From positions 20,879,113-20,943,112 of the forward strand of contig NC_044925.1 in the NCBI RefSeq assembly GCF_003576645.1: a stretch of DNA of 64,000 bases, read 5' to 3'. Position 1 is the stretch's first letter. Each line of letters begins with the position of its first letter. The translations under genes were made by a program, and so were the position numbers. This DNA is from Ipomoea triloba (taxonomy: Eukaryota; Streptophyta; Magnoliopsida; Solanales; Convolvulaceae). Below are positions 41,909 to 54,157 of this stretch, one piece after another. Under the pieces are notes generated by a model that ran no database searches, was not told the origin of the DNA, and saw only the letters and a program-made list of their open reading frames with translations.

Positions 41909-42589
41909 ACTATATTAATTTCATTTTCAATATTGATGGAGCCATAGGACTACGGGGGTCCTCGTAAAAGTCATGGCTTAAGTGGGGTCCATTTTTATTG
42001 CTAGGGAAGAATGAAGCCTTGAGCAAAATAATATAGGAGGTGCTACTAGGGGTATCAAATCCATAATCTTTGAGTTGCATTTCACCCTTAACCACAACTC
42101 ATCCGCTGATTCTTCAACATCAGTCGGTTCGGACCTACACTTAGTTTCACTCAAGATTCATCCTGATCATGGATAGATCACCCAGGTTCGGGCCCATAAG
42201 CAATGACAATTGCCCTATGAAGACTTGCTTTCGCTATGGCTCCGGTGGAATTGACAATTAAAAACCAAAATTCTAAATGGGAATAATTCTGGATCAAAAT
42301 GCATTAAAAAAAATAAAAAACATTGACAAGAAAAAGGTAATGAAGTCACTATGTGGGTCACCAGTATGACTACTATTAGTATATTTAATGCCATAAGTGA
42401 ACAATGGATTCATTTTGATATGATGCAAGACACAATGATATTGATGAAGACTTTGTAAAGGGGGAGAACATAAAACCAAATCAAAATAAAATCCAGTATT
42501 TAATTTGTATGGCCCAGACTCTTGACCATCAATTATTTCCACCATCTCTCTGTACAATCAAACATTTCAGCATTCAAGTAATCAAGCCC

Positions 42590-42718
42590 ACACAATAAGA
42601 ACTTTCATGTTTATCAAACCAACAATCAATCACATACATCAACTTAAAGTAATCATGCCCAAACAACACAAACTTTCATGTTTATCAAACCAACAATCAA
42701 TCACATACATCAACTTAC
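42590..42718. repeat. About 66-bp tandem duplication
   Basis: AACTTTCATGTTTATCAAAC, CAACAATCAATCACATACAT and CAACTTA occur twice, at about 42600-42645 and 42670-42715. Near-identical AAGCCCACACAA / ATGCCCAAACAA starts precede each. Confidence 0.85.
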
Positions 42719-42899
42719 ATTCTATCTTGTAAAAATTATAATTTTAGCCATTGACTAATAAGGTAAGTGCTGCTTTAATTCTTAATTAACATATCATTAC
42801 AAATGTTTTTTTAATTAATTAACAAAGTAATTGTTTTTGTTCTTTATTTATATTTTAAGCACTTAACCTTCTAAAAGTGCTATTTTTGTCATTTGGATG

Positions 42900-42900
<1 letters not shown>

Positions 42901-42951
<51 letters not shown>
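42901..42951. repeat. (TAA)n microsatellite
   Basis: About 17 uninterrupted TAA/ATA trinucleotides. Confidence 0.95.
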
Positions 42952-43120
42952 GAACGTAACATATGTACAACGCTATGTCAATTAGCTAGAGGCTAAAATT
43001 ACACTATACGTGTCTTATAACTAGGCACGATGCAAGTGTTACCTAAGAGATATCAAATGAGAGGGTTGGCATGCCATATGGCCTTATGGCCTCCACCCTT
43101 GCTCCCACGCCATTGTCATT

Positions 43121-43249
43121 TGTTAAACCCTAAAGCCCGTTTATAGATAAGCCCATTAGGGTTTTCTCTATTTTGTATAAGTAGTGGTAGTCTGTACAGT
43201 TCTACATTATTGAGATATATACGAATACACATTATTCTCTCAAGTTCTA
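43121..43249 (+). repeat. Copia 5' LTR
   Basis: TG start, a telobox-like AAACCCTAAA near the start, and a TATA-like TTTTGTATAAGTAG. The terminal CA is lost at the deletion junction, where sequence runs into GGGGTATGTTACACC of integrase. Confidence 0.9.
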
Positions 43250-43255
43250 TGGGGT

Positions 43256-45601
43256 ATGTTACACCAAAAGTCCTGTGCTTACACACCTCAGCAAAACGGG
43301 GTTGCTGAGAGAAAAAATAGGCACCTGGTAGAAATTGCTCGAACTATGATATTGCATTATCATGTTCCCTCTCATTTTTGGGCTGATGCTATCCTTACTG
43401 CATGTTATTTGATCAATCGCATGCCATCCTCTGTTTTAAACAACCTTACCCCATACTCTATTGTATATCCTTCTGTTAATCTTTTCCCTCTTCCTCCTCG
43501 GGTTTTTGGGTGTGTTTGTTTTGTCCATAACATGACACCAGGGCGGTCAAAGATGGATCCTAAAGCCGTTAAGTGTGTGTTTTTGGGCTATTCCAGGCTA
43601 CAAAAGGGTTATAGGTGTTATTCTCCGTCACTCAAAAAGCACTCTGTGTCTGCTGATGTCACCTTCATTGAGTCATCCCCTTTCTTCCAGCCTTCTCCAA
43701 AAGACACCGGTCGAGAAGTCCTTCATATTCCTTACCTTGGTCCTCCACCTGATCCTCCAGCTGCCCACTGTCATGCACCTGATCCTCCAGCTGCTCCTAA
43801 CCCCCCACTTCAGGTTTATCATCGCTGTCCTCGCACTACACCTGCTGAGACTCCTGTTGACTCACCCAGACAATCTGATCCTCCTGCTGCGGTTTTACCA
43901 ATTCCACTAGAATCTGTCACTGATCCCACTGAGGCACCTACTGATCTTCGTAGAGGTACACGTTCTATTCGTAATCCCCATCCCATATATACCTTCTTGA
44001 GCTATCATCGTGTGTCTTCCCCATACTATGTCTTCCTGTCTCATCTGTCTTCTGTGCCTATACCCAAGACTACTAGTGAGGCTCTCTCAGATCCAGGTTG
44101 GTGCCAAGCCATGTTGACAGAAATGGAGGCTCTTCAATCCAGTGGCACTTGGGAGTTGGTACCTCTCCCTGATGGTAAGACTGTTGTTGGATGTCGATGG
44201 ATTTATACTGTGAAGGTGGGCCCTGATGGTAAGATTGATCGCCTTAAAGTAAGGCTGGTGGCTAAAGGCTACACCCAGATCTTTGGTTTGGATTATACTG
44301 ATACTTTTTCTCCTGTAGCTAAGATTGCATCAGTCCGCTTGTTGTTGTCTCTGGCTGCCATTAATCATTGGGACCTACACCAGTTGGATATCAATAATGC
44401 TTTCCTCCATGGCGATCTTAAAGAGGAAGTTTATATGGAGCAACCACCTGGGTTTGTTGCTCAGGGGGAGTCTTCTGGCTTGGTTTGTAAGCTTCGCCGC
44501 TCTTTGTATGGTTTAAAGCAGTCTCCACGAGCTTGGTTTGGGAGATTTAGCTCAGTGGTGTGTGAGTTTGGTATGGTTCGAAGTGAAGTTGATCATTCTG
44601 TGTTCTATCGCCATTCTAGTGGGAAATGCATATATCTTGTTGTGTATGTAGATGACATTGTTATTACAGGAAGTGATCAAGAAGACATATCCAAGCTGAA
44701 AGAGTATCTCTTCAGTCGATTCCAGACTAAGGATTTGGGCAAGCTGAAATATTTTCTTGGTATTGAAGTAGCTCAGTCTCACAGTGGTATAGTTATCTCT
44801 CAAAGGAAGTATGCTTTGGATATTCTAGAAGAAACTGGTTTGTTGGATTGTAGACCTGTGGATAATCCAATGGATCCAAATGTTAAACTTCTACCAGGAC
44901 AGGGGGAGCCATTGCCTAACCGAGAGAGATACAGGAGACTAATCGGGAAATTGAATTATCTCACAATCACTCGACCAGATATTTCCTTTGCAGTCAGTGT
45001 ATTAAGCCAGTTCCTTGAAAGTCCTTGTGATACTCATTGGGATGCTGCTGTTCGGGTTCTGAGGTACATCAAAAGAGCCCCAGGGCAAGGTTTACTCTAT
45101 GAAGATAGAGGACATGCTCAAGTTGTGGGATATTCTAATGCAGATTGGGCTGGTTGTCCTTTTGACTGACGATCTACCTCAGGTTACTGTGTACTCATTG
45201 GTGGTAATCTTATATCTTGGAAGAGTAAGAAACAAGATGTTGTTGCTAGATCCAGTGCTGAAGCTGAATACCGTGCTATGGCTCTTGTCACGTGTGAGTT
45301 GATATGGCTGAAGCATTTACTTCAAGAGTTACAGTGTTGTCAAGTAGCTCAAATGACATTAATATGTGACAACCAAGCAGCTCTTCATATTGCCTCAAAT
45401 CCTGTCTTTCATGAGAGGACCAAACATATTGAAGTTGACTGCCACTTTATCAGGGAGAAAATTGTGTCTGGGAGTATCAAGACTAGCTTTGTCAACTCTG
45501 CAGATCAGTTGGCTAATATCTTAACAAAGTCTCTTAGGGCTCCTAGAGTTGGGCATATTTGTAACAAGCTTGGAGCATATGATCTATACTCTCCAGCTTG
45601 A
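43256..45601 (+). pseudogene. Copia pol remnant: integrase C-part, RT, RNase H
   Basis: Frame 43256-45169 begins LHQKSCAYTPQQNGVAERKN (integrase core end with its catalytic Glu region). It continues through a proline-rich linker, the reverse transcriptase (WELVPLPDGKTVVGCRWIYT, LDINNAFLHGDL, the active-site box VVYVDDIVITG, KYFLGIE) and into RNase H (SNADWAGCPFD). One in-frame TGA at 45167-45169, in place of the expected Arg codon of DRRSTSGYC, ends it. The same frame then stays open to 45601 ([34 protein letters not shown]). Apart from the 5' deletion only one nonsense change is seen. Confidence 0.92.
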
Positions 45602-45608
45602 GGGGGAG

Positions 45609-45739
45609 TGTTAAACCCTAAAGCCCGTTTATAGATAAGCCCATTAGGGTTTCCTCTATTTTGTATAAGTAGTGGTAGTCTGTACAGTTCTACATTATTG
45701 AGATATATACGAATACACATTATTCTCTCAAGTTCTACA
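45609..45739 (+). repeat. Copia 3' LTR
   Basis: 131 bp, TG...CA, nearly identical to the 5' LTR (CTTTTCTCTA versus CTTTCCTCTA-type single change). It follows the polypurine tract directly. Confidence 0.92.
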
Positions 45740-45744
45740 TCATT

Positions 45745-46933
45745 GAACCCACTAAGTGATATCAAATGAGAGGGTTGGCATGCCATATGTCTAGTTATTA
45801 TTTAAATTGGACTGAGCTAGTTCAATTAAAAAAAAAAATGAATCAAGTCGGGTTGTGCTAAACATACAACAAAAATATTGGCATAACCTGGTTCGACTCA
45901 CATCCCAATAAAATAATTTTTTTCTTCAATTTCTTTTAATTTATAATTATTTATTTATTTTTATTATAATAAGTTACAAGTTAAAAATATTTATCATTTT
46001 TTATTATAATAATTATTAATCTTTATAAGTATTATAACTTTCAATTTATATTTTATTTCAATATAAGTATCTATTATTATCATCATTAATATACCTAATA
46101 TTTTATAAAAAATAACTTAGTAATATATTTATGTTTATGTTTTTTTTTTTAAATTAAACCAAACAAAAAGCATATAATTTTTTGACTTTTACTCAAGTAG
46201 AAAAATTTCAGCCAACACCATAAAATGAAAATACCTTATAAAAATTGAATAATTTTCTAAGAATATTATTAAGAAAATATTTTCTGTGCTTCCAAACGAA
46301 CTCTAAAAATCAGGCAGAGTTACTTGAACTTAGGCTGAACGCAGTAATACTTGACGTGCCATCAACGATTGCAAAGACATTTACAGTTTTCTTTATCAAT
46401 TATTAATACAACCTAAAAAAAAAAGAGTTTTCACGTAAGTGTGCTATGAATATTTTATTTTCTGAAATTCATAATTAATTACTCAAGTACAAATTGAAAG
46501 GTTACGTTTCTAGAGAAGAAAAGCTAAAAGCTAAGAGACATTGGGTGGGCAGCAAGAGTTAGTAGTTGAAGTTGACGAAACACGAACACAGATTCTTTCT
46601 TGCTACTACACCAGTACACCATACTTAATTGGAATGTTTCCCTTTTATTTTATTTTTTATTTTTTTTAATTTGTCGTTTCTAGTTTTCCGTTTTGTTTTT
46701 AGAAAGTGGGGAGTGGTGGTGGGATCAACCTTCTTCTCCACCTTGCATTGCTTCCATTATATAACTATTATTATTGTTTATACTAGGGCCTTAAAATAAG
46801 TTTTGTGTAATATAAGACTGTCTCATGTAAGACGTGTAATATTTAAGTTAACCGCGTAGTAGGATCTCACACAAAACATACTCAGTACCTTTAACTCTCA
46901 TAAGGCGAATTGGCGATCGAGTCTGTTAGACTA
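45745..46933. other. Intergenic, AT-rich
   Basis: Starts with a second copy of GATATCAAATGAGAGGGTTG (about 45759), which also lies left of the copia element (about 43049). No gene was seen. Confidence 0.5.
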
Positions 46934-47036
46934 GATTTTTTTTTTTGGACCGTCGCTTGTGAGAATCGAACCCGGGTTCTCTCAAAATTCTTCCCCACAA
47001 AGAAAACCTATTTGCCACTTGAGCTACCCCATTGGG
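46934..47036 (-). mobile_element. tRNA-derived SINE, minus strand
   Basis: On the minus strand: A-box-like GGTAGCTCAAGTGGCA, then B-box GGGTTCGATTCTC, then a poly-A tail (T run at 46934-46946). Short and compact; not a folded tRNA. Confidence 0.6.
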
Positions 47037-47055
47037 TTTTTATTAGCTTAGATTA

Positions 47056-47699
47056 AGGCTATGTTTAACAAACCTAGCTGAAAATGTAGCAGAAAGCTGA
47101 AAAACTATAAGCTAGTAGATGAAATATGAAGAGCTATTAAGCTAGTTGTTATGCTTGAAAGTGTTTGGTAAAATTAGCTTTTTGATAAGCTGATAAATGT
47201 AAAAAGACTAAAAAAAACATCTTTATAAAATTTAAATAGTTTTAAATTTAAATAGGTTCCTTTACATATTAAAATATAAAATAATAAAATCAATATATTT
47301 TAATAAAATATAAAGTAAGAACATATATTTGGAAATATATAAAGTAAAACAAAATATTTATAGTTCATAAAATTAGTTCATACAAAAATTAATGTTCAAA
47401 AACACAAATGTTAAATTGAAATTACAACGAAACATATTGCAGAGAAAATGTCAAAAGGATTTTAATTAGGATGGGTAAAAGATGTCATTTATTTAAAATA
47501 ATAAGGATAAAGATGAAAAAAAATTTAAGAAGTTACTAGCTTATTTTTGAAAAGCTACTTTAAGTAGCTTTTCAAAATAAGCTGTTATTTTAAATTACTA
47601 GCTTATTTTGAGAACGTTAATTACCAAACAGAGCTTATAGCTTATTAATAGTTTAAAATAAGTTATAAGCTCCTAAATAAGCTCTGTCAAACAGAGCCT
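47056..47699. mobile_element. hAT-like MITE, AGGCTNTGTTT termini
   Basis: The left end AGGCTATGTTTAACAAACC and inverted right end AGGCTCTGTTTGACAGAGC are imperfect inverted repeats. Subterminal AGCTTATAGC/AGCTTATT motifs repeat in both orientations, and a hairpin GAAAAGCTACTTTAAGTAGC sits within. No coding region. Confidence 0.65.
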
Positions 47700-47834
47700 A
47701 AATGATTAAGCTATCGATTCGAAGATGGCATCTCATCTCCTATGTGATGGCAGTAGTTCCAGTTTAAACACAATAACTATCTTTCACACTTGAAAAAAGA
47801 CGTACATTAGCCTTGAAAAAAATATAATTTTTTG

Positions 47835-48080
47835 TCCGCATGGGCTGCTCAGTTGGTCACATGGGTGAAGTTTGGGAAGAAAGACCAGGAATTGAGCCTC
47901 ACTAACGACAGTGTGGGAGCAACCTCTCAAAGTGAGGGGACTCCTTGTGCGCAATAAGCAAATGTTTAGCCTCTGTGTTTAGTTGATGAGTTACAATGAC
48001 TAACATCCTCTCAGATTTTTGTCGGATCGAGGGGTGGGTAGCCCTTGGGGTTGTGGATTTAACTTTTTGGGAATAAAAAA
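47835..48080 (+). mobile_element. tRNA-derived SINE, plus strand, full 3' end
   Basis: A-box-like TGCTCAGTTGGTC, B-box-like GGAATTGAGCCTC, then a body with GTCGGATCGAGGGGTGGG, CCCTTGGGGTTGTGG and an A-rich 3' end. The same 3' end occurs truncated at 11255-11335. Confidence 0.55.
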
Positions 48081-50047
48081 AAATTCTTTACTCAATTAGT
48101 TTGACAAATTATATTAATTATGCGTTTGTATATATTATCCTAAGTGCATCATCTTGAAAAAGTTTATAGTTTTTGAAAAGAAAAACTTAATTCATTAAAT
48201 TAGAAGTAATATTTTTAGTAACGTATATATTTACAAACTTCATATATACATCATGTTAATTTTAATCCAACACTAATTTTTTTAAAATTCAAAACGATGT
48301 ACTATATGTGGCCATATAATGATCTTAAAATTGGAGTTTGATAAATCAGGCATGAAATCTTGAAATTGATTTTTTTAAGTTAAAAAATAATAATTTAAAC
48401 CACAAGTAAACAAGAAACGTGTAATGCAAATTAAATAGCCAAATACAAATATCTACACTGTAGCATACTGTGATCCTTTCAACTGTCATCATGCTATTGG
48501 TTAACTGTTTGCTTCCAAACCAACTAACTTTGTTTCTTCTCCCGCCTCTCACTTTCTGATCACCAATCCTTTTCAGATTGAAGCAGCCCATGTTGGAATA
48601 TTATTATTCTTTTACAAATTTTTATTTTATTTTATGAGAGTGACTTCAACTAGCAACTAACATCAAGAGCCTCTCAACTTAATATATATTTGAATTTTAC
48701 CCTACCTAATGGACTCATGCAAAGAGCAATGGGTTAGGTATTTTCGGGTACTCAACTCTCCTCAATTCTAATAATAAGATAGAATATCGGTAGTGATTAA
48801 TTAGGTTTTGAATGTGTTCAAATAGAGAAGATAATACTTATCACGGATTCAGGTATATATGTATGTACGTTCAAATAGAGAAGATAATACTTATCACGGA
48901 TTCAGGTATATATGTATGTACGCACATACATATATATAGAGTATTAGTTTTGTTGTATTGCTTTACGGCTAACTTATGATTTTTTATTTTTTATTATTAT
49001 TATTTTTTTGCATTGAAAAAATTTCCAGCATCAATAATTATGTAATATATTACCTTATGTTGGAAATTGACTTAAATTAACATTTAAAATGATCATTTTG
49101 TGGTATAATTTCTATTGGGGTCCACTTCTAATTTGTGTTGGGTTAAAGTGGATTTGAGTTCTTTTAAGTGACATGTTTAATTTAATATATTATACATTCA
49201 AAATGAATACTGGGTAATTGAGAAATTGATTCTCAAAGTGCACCTATTTGAATTTTTGGAAGACTTTTAAGTAGCATTTCTTCCACATTGAAAAATAGAT
49301 ATGAGTTTACACTAGTATATATATATATACAATTTTACTTTTTAAATAGTTTGAATGGGATAGTGTAAAACTCTTTCTCGTGTGTGGGATGCAAAATTAG
49401 CACAATTAAACGACTTTTCTCAATCAAACATGACTCATTTATTAAACTATTTTGACATATATAAATTGAGATAAATTTTTTATAATGTCTTGTGATAATA
49501 TGCACACTGTACTCACAAATAACTAATATTAAATTGTCACATTTAATTTTAATTTGACAACTAAATAGGAGTAACATGCACGTACAACATGCTCAAGTAG
49601 TAAGTTTTTCTTTATTAAAACATGACACGTCCACACGACACCTAACAATATCTTAAAACTTTTTTTATTTAAATAAGTATATCGTTTCACTTATATTTAA
49701 AATATTTTGTAATTTAACCCAATAATTTTACACAATTAATATGCAAACTATTAATGTAATAATAAGATCAAAGGTTTGACTTTTATAAACGACATAACCC
49801 AATAAAAATATGAAAAAAAAAACAATAAAAAAAGAAAAAAATATTCTACAATTTCTGATTTGATATGAGATATACGGATCTAGATTTTCTGAATAATAAT
49901 ACAATCAAAAGTGTACGTCATATGTATTAACCACGTGGGATAAAGATCTTGCCGACACTCATCACAGCCTGTACGTTTTCATTCAAAATTATAGGCATAT
50001 ATATATGTGCATGCTCTTGCTAAATAATTGTACCTCATTCTCCAATA
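48081..50047. other. Intergenic, AT-rich
   Basis: No gene was recognised. It includes the tandem duplication at 48817-48922. Confidence 0.5.
48817..48922. repeat. About 52-bp tandem duplication
   Basis: GTTCAAATAGAGAAGATAAT, ACTTATCACGGATTCAGG and TATATATGTATGTAC occur twice, head to tail, with no difference seen. Confidence 0.9.
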
Positions 50048-50596
50048 AGGTGTGTTTGAAATGATCTCTAAAAATTATTTTTTGAATTTCTATTGTTAGG
50101 AGAAGCTAAAAAAATTGAAGACAACAAAAAATAATTTTCGGTTAAAAAGAAAATAGCTTTATTTTTTGAAAAATGATTTTTTTTTTCGAGAAGTCATTTT
50201 CCGGATCCAACTGTTTCTTCCTCCTGACTTCTTCCGAGAATGCTTCCTCGGTTTTCTTCCACCATCCTCTACTTTCTACCTTGACTGGTTTCCGATAGAA
50301 ACCATCGGAAACTCGTAGAAACCAATACTCTTTTTTAAAAAAATATATATTTTGTTTGTTATTTGGAAAAAAAATAGTTGGGCAAAACATAGTTGTTGTC
50401 AAATCTTTTTTAGTTAACAACAATTAAAATTTTAATTATACAATTCTGCTTATCTTTTCAGAAAATAAACCAAATACACAAAGACAATTTTCTGGAATGA
50501 AACCAAACACAATAAATGAAAATATTTTTTTAAAAAAATAACTCATTTTTTCAAAAAACTTCCAAAAATCATTTTTCTGATTTTCAAACACAACCT
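50048..50596. mobile_element. MITE-like element, AGGTTGTGTTTGAAA termini
   Basis: The left end AGGTGTGTTTGAAAT and inverted right end AGGTTGTGTTTGAAAA pair imperfectly. Subterminal AAAAATTATTTTTTGAA / AAAAATGATTTTTGGAA also pair. No coding region. Confidence 0.5.
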
Positions 50597-50932
50597 AAAA
50601 TATTATTTTCCGTTATTCTTCACCTTCTTTCCTTCTTCTTTTAATTTTCACAGTTCAGTCCATACTCCACACTGTTAGAAATACTTTTCTTTTCCCCGAC
50701 AAATTAAGATATGATGCACACATGAAAGAAAAGTCGACAAGAAGTATTCCCACCGTGCGTCGGAAAGGGGATTCGTGATCGAGCCAAATATTTTTTTTTT
50801 AAAAGAAGACTACGTTTTTATCATGCAATTGTACAACTATTCGAAAAATGTGATATATAAAACATAAGTATATAGTCTAATTATCTGCTTAGAAATATCT
50901 TGTTATGTTGAGGAATTATATTATATCTTGTA
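50597..50932. other. Short intergenic spacer
   Basis: AT-rich; nothing recognised. Confidence 0.5.
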
Positions 50933-51060
50933 CCCCAGGATTCTAGCGTAGTTGATTTGCTGTCTGACTTAAAAATTATGACTAGAAACGAGAGTACGAG
51001 GTTCGAATCTTACTGAAAATAGATTCCCTGTGTGATTACAATTAAAAAATTAATAAATGA
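50933..51060 (+). mobile_element. tRNA-derived SINE, plus strand
   Basis: A-box TAGCGTAGTTGA is followed about 50 bp later by B-box GAGGTTCGAATCT (about 50999-51011), then an A-rich tail. Confidence 0.5.
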
Positions 51061-51114
51061 TTAAAGTTGCATAATTAAATGACTGTTGTGGTGCGACCAC
51101 AATGTAAATATGTA

Positions 51115-51415
51115 CAAGTCTGTTTGGTAAATAATTAGCCAATTTTGACTTATTTGACCACAATTAGTTGTTTGACTTGGTTAAAAAATCAATATTAGTG
51201 TTTGGTTAATAAGTTTTTTGTAACTTCAAAATACTAAAATTCAAAAGGCTACTCAAAACAACCTTTTCAAATAACTTTTTGAGAAAAGAAATTATATCAA
51301 ACAGCTATCAACTAACAACTAATTTATCAAACAACTTTCTACAATTAGCTAATGTTATCAACTAATCATACATTATAACTCAATCAGCTAACAACCATTT
51401 ACCAAACATGGCTTG
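51115..51415. mobile_element. MITE of the TGTTTGGTAAAT family, copy 2
   Basis: 301 bp. The left end CAAGTCTGTTTGGTAAAT and inverted right end CAAGCCATGTTTGGTAAAT pair. It is flanked by TATGTA on both sides (51109-51114 and 51416-51421). The interior matches 10786-11153. A partial third copy (right half) ends at about 52203 with GTTACCAAACATGACC. Confidence 0.75.
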
Positions 51416-51421
51416 TATGTA

Positions 51422-52248
51422 ACATTACTGCAGAGATCTCAACAAAACGAAAATTTGGGGCTTGGCACCACCAGGCACCAACGATGCTATGCATGAAAGA
51501 GGTGGTGGAGTGAATGGAATAAAATTCTTATACTAAAAGGTTACAAATTTGATTATTGTAAATATACTCTCAATTGAGTCCATCGCACAGAGTTTTTCTA
51601 GCACAATTTACATTTCATGTGTGCTATGGACTATTATACAAAAATGTGATTTATCATGTCCACATAATAATTTGCCAACTATGAGTTGTTATACCATGGA
51701 CCTGGGTTCACCTTGATCCATTGTATCACAACTCCAAATAATTGTTACGAGTTTCTCTCATCTTTTAAAAAGAAAACATTATCATTATAAATTTTGAACC
51801 CAATTTATGTTACTTTGTTTACAAAATTTGAATTCAAAATTGTCTTCAATGGACTATGTTAAAATATTATTATATTTTTTCACTTTATTTTTTGAAAAAT
51901 AAAGGAGAGACATAAGAAATTTAAGTAAGGTATATTCACTTTTACATGTAACATATTAGAGGGAACAAAAATGAAATTTCACGACCCAAAAAAAAAAAGT
52001 AATTATAAGTTCTGATATTTAATTTAAAATAGTTATAAATTATCAAAAGTGTTGACTTAAGTGAAAAGACTTGATTATTTACCAAAAGTTAATTAATTAA
52101 ACTCCCATATTGATTATTTAATTAAGTCAAACAACTAATAGTACAGTAGTTAAATAAATTAAAATTAACTGATAAGTTAACTATGTTACCAAACATGACC
52201 ATAATTTATTTATTTATTTTTTTTACCAACGGAAACAAAAAATTGCAA
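51422..52248. other. Intergenic, with MITE fragments
   Basis: About 51695-51725 TTATACCATGGACCTGGG is a terminus of the ACCATGGAC/GTGGACC MITE type. About 52020-52205 is the partial MITE of the TGTTTGGTAAAT family. No gene. Confidence 0.45.
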
Positions 52249-52258
52249 AAAAAAAATA

Positions 52259-53108
52259 GAGTTAATACCACAAATGGTCCTCAAACTATTGGGGTAGTAC
52301 TCCTTTTAGTCCTCGACTTTCAATTCGACACAAATGGTCCTCTGACTTTTATTTTTGACCACAAATAGTCTTCTGTTAAAATTTCTGTTAAATAGGTGTT
52401 AAATCTAGGGGTAATATCGTCAAATTGATTAATATTATTATGATTACTTCTTTTTGATAATTATATGACAACATAATTAATTTCAAGCATTAATAAACAT
52501 TAAGTTAATAAATATAAAAACAAAATGGACGTGACAAATTACATAAATGAACAAATTAAATAAAAATCCATGATTAATGTCCGCAATTTGTAATTGATTA
52601 ATTATATTAATTCAACGGTGACGGCCTTCAGTAGTTCAGTTATGTCCCAAACAAAATGTTTGATCGATTAATGAAGAGTGAAAACTATTAATATCGGCCA
52701 TGTATGAACAACCATAAAAATAATGGAAGCAAGGTTTTTGAAAAAAAAAATTCCATTTTAATCTGTTGGTTAAATTAAAACAGATAGCTCTAATATTAAA
52801 TCTTCATTTTGTACGCATAATTATGAGATATAAGGTGCATTATTTTTTATTTAGGAGTATTTATATTTGTTAATTGTTTCAATTATGCTTGTTGGTGAAA
52901 AATTCTAAACATTTTTATTTCATGACCATTATATATATCAATTTGACGATAATACCCCTAGATTTAACACCTATTTAACAGAAATTTTAATGGAGGACTA
53001 TTTGTGATCAAAAATAAAAGCCAGGGGACCATTTGTGGTCGAATTGAAAGTCAAGGACTAAACGGAGTACTACCCCAATAGTCAGAGGACCATTTGTGGT
53101 ATTAACTC
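52259..53108. mobile_element. Mutator-like foldback with perfect 9-bp target duplication
   Basis: The ends are GAGTTAATACCACAAATGG on the left and its inverted match on the right. Arms of about 180-190 bp pair through GGGTAGTACTCC, CACAAATGGTCC and AGGTGTTAAATCTAGGGGTA. The flanks AAAAAAATA (52250-52258 and 53109-53117) are identical, the 9-bp duplication expected for Mutator elements. The interior is AT-rich with no gene. Confidence 0.85.
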
Positions 53109-53117
53109 AAAAAAATA

Positions 53118-53870
53118 TTACATAAGCACACCGATCAATATGTAACTTTTAAAAAGAAAGTTAGGTTCTTAATTGATTTAAACGCACTAAAATTAAATTA
53201 AATTAAATTAAATGAAAGAATGTACGTTAAGAAATGTTTAAGCAGTCAAACCGCCCAAGGCAGATTACCGTTACAAGGTGACGTATGGATTTCCTACTCA
53301 AAACATGACACGTGTTCACATTCATCAAGTCAAACAAAAACAATAAAAGTTGTATACTGCTCACCCGTCCCACGCGTCCGGCAATTATTTCACAGCCCAA
53401 AAAGCTTCCCTTCAAACTTTTTTGTTTTAAATTTACACACCAAAATTTTAAGACGTCAATATGCACCTATATTTTGTATTATGTAAAGCCATGTGGCAAA
53501 TTATGATCATACAATATACATTATTGTGTACGAAAAATATATTATACAAAATAATATATTTTCAATACTCAAATAATGTATTTTTTCTAAATATAATGTA
53601 TATTTTAATATATTAAAAATATATTATTTGTGTATTGAATATATATTATTTGATAGTATAATCCTGGTTGATAGTTGATCCGCTCACACCAAAAAGACTA
53701 AAATTAAAACTTGTGATCTTATAATTACAAATTTGTATCTTTAGTTATCTTGTACGAGATTACTCTTAGTTTATATTTGAAACGTATTGAAACGTGTAAA
53801 TTTACATGTATGTATGGAGTGATTAGATTCCCAATAAATATAAATCGAAGCCGACCAACCAAAGTGCAAA
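53118..53870. other. Promoter-side spacer of the next gene, with MITE remnant
   Basis: About 53490-53665 has AATATATTATTTG-type palindromic motifs like those of the MITE at 37165-37390. No coding-like frame was recognised. Confidence 0.4.
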
Positions 53871-54157
53871 GAAGCAGATGCGAAGAAGAAATCACCCACT
53901 CAAAGGCTCAGTCACCTCATCATCATCATATCATCATTCGCCACTCTCAACTCTCAACAACAACAATCCCTTCTTCTTCTTCTTCTTCTGTCCATGGTTC
54001 TTCGCATGCTGTGTGTGTACACTAGCGCCTGAGCGTAGCAGTGGTGGGAGCAGAGAATTTTGCAGAAGAGAGATCAGAGAGAAGAGGCCTGGCCGGAATA
54101 CGGGGAATATTGAGTAGATTAGGAGGGAATCGGAGGAAGAAACCCAGGATTAAAACC

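Larger units (their letters stand above)
41909..43120. other. Intergenic, with tandem duplication and ATA microsatellite
   Basis: No gene was recognised. A degraded motif at about 42105-42250 (CAACATCAGTCGGTTCGGACC, GGTTCGGGCCCATAAG; each under 21 bases) may be old repeat sequence. Confidence 0.4.
43121..45739 (+). mobile_element. Ty1-copia retrotransposon, internal-deletion derivative
   Basis: It has short LTRs: 43121-43249 (lacking its last two bases) and 45609-45739, starting TGTTAAACCC and ending TTCTACA. The LTRs differ by about one base over the shared length, so insertion was recent. A perfect 5-bp target duplication TCATT lies at 43116-43120 and 45740-45744. A polypurine tract AGGGGGAG precedes the 3' LTR. 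The 5' LTR joins directly to the middle of integrase: the primer-binding site, gag, protease and the integrase N-terminus are deleted. The element cannot move on its own. Confidence 0.92.

Noticed and set aside
43121..43140. Telomere-like AAACCCTAAA
   Set aside because: A single motif inside the copia LTR (and its partner LTR), not an interstitial telomere array.
54041..54157. N-terminal extension of the small plant-specific protein
   Set aside because: No ATG in frame upstream of 54158; the open stretch starts at GTG in the leader.
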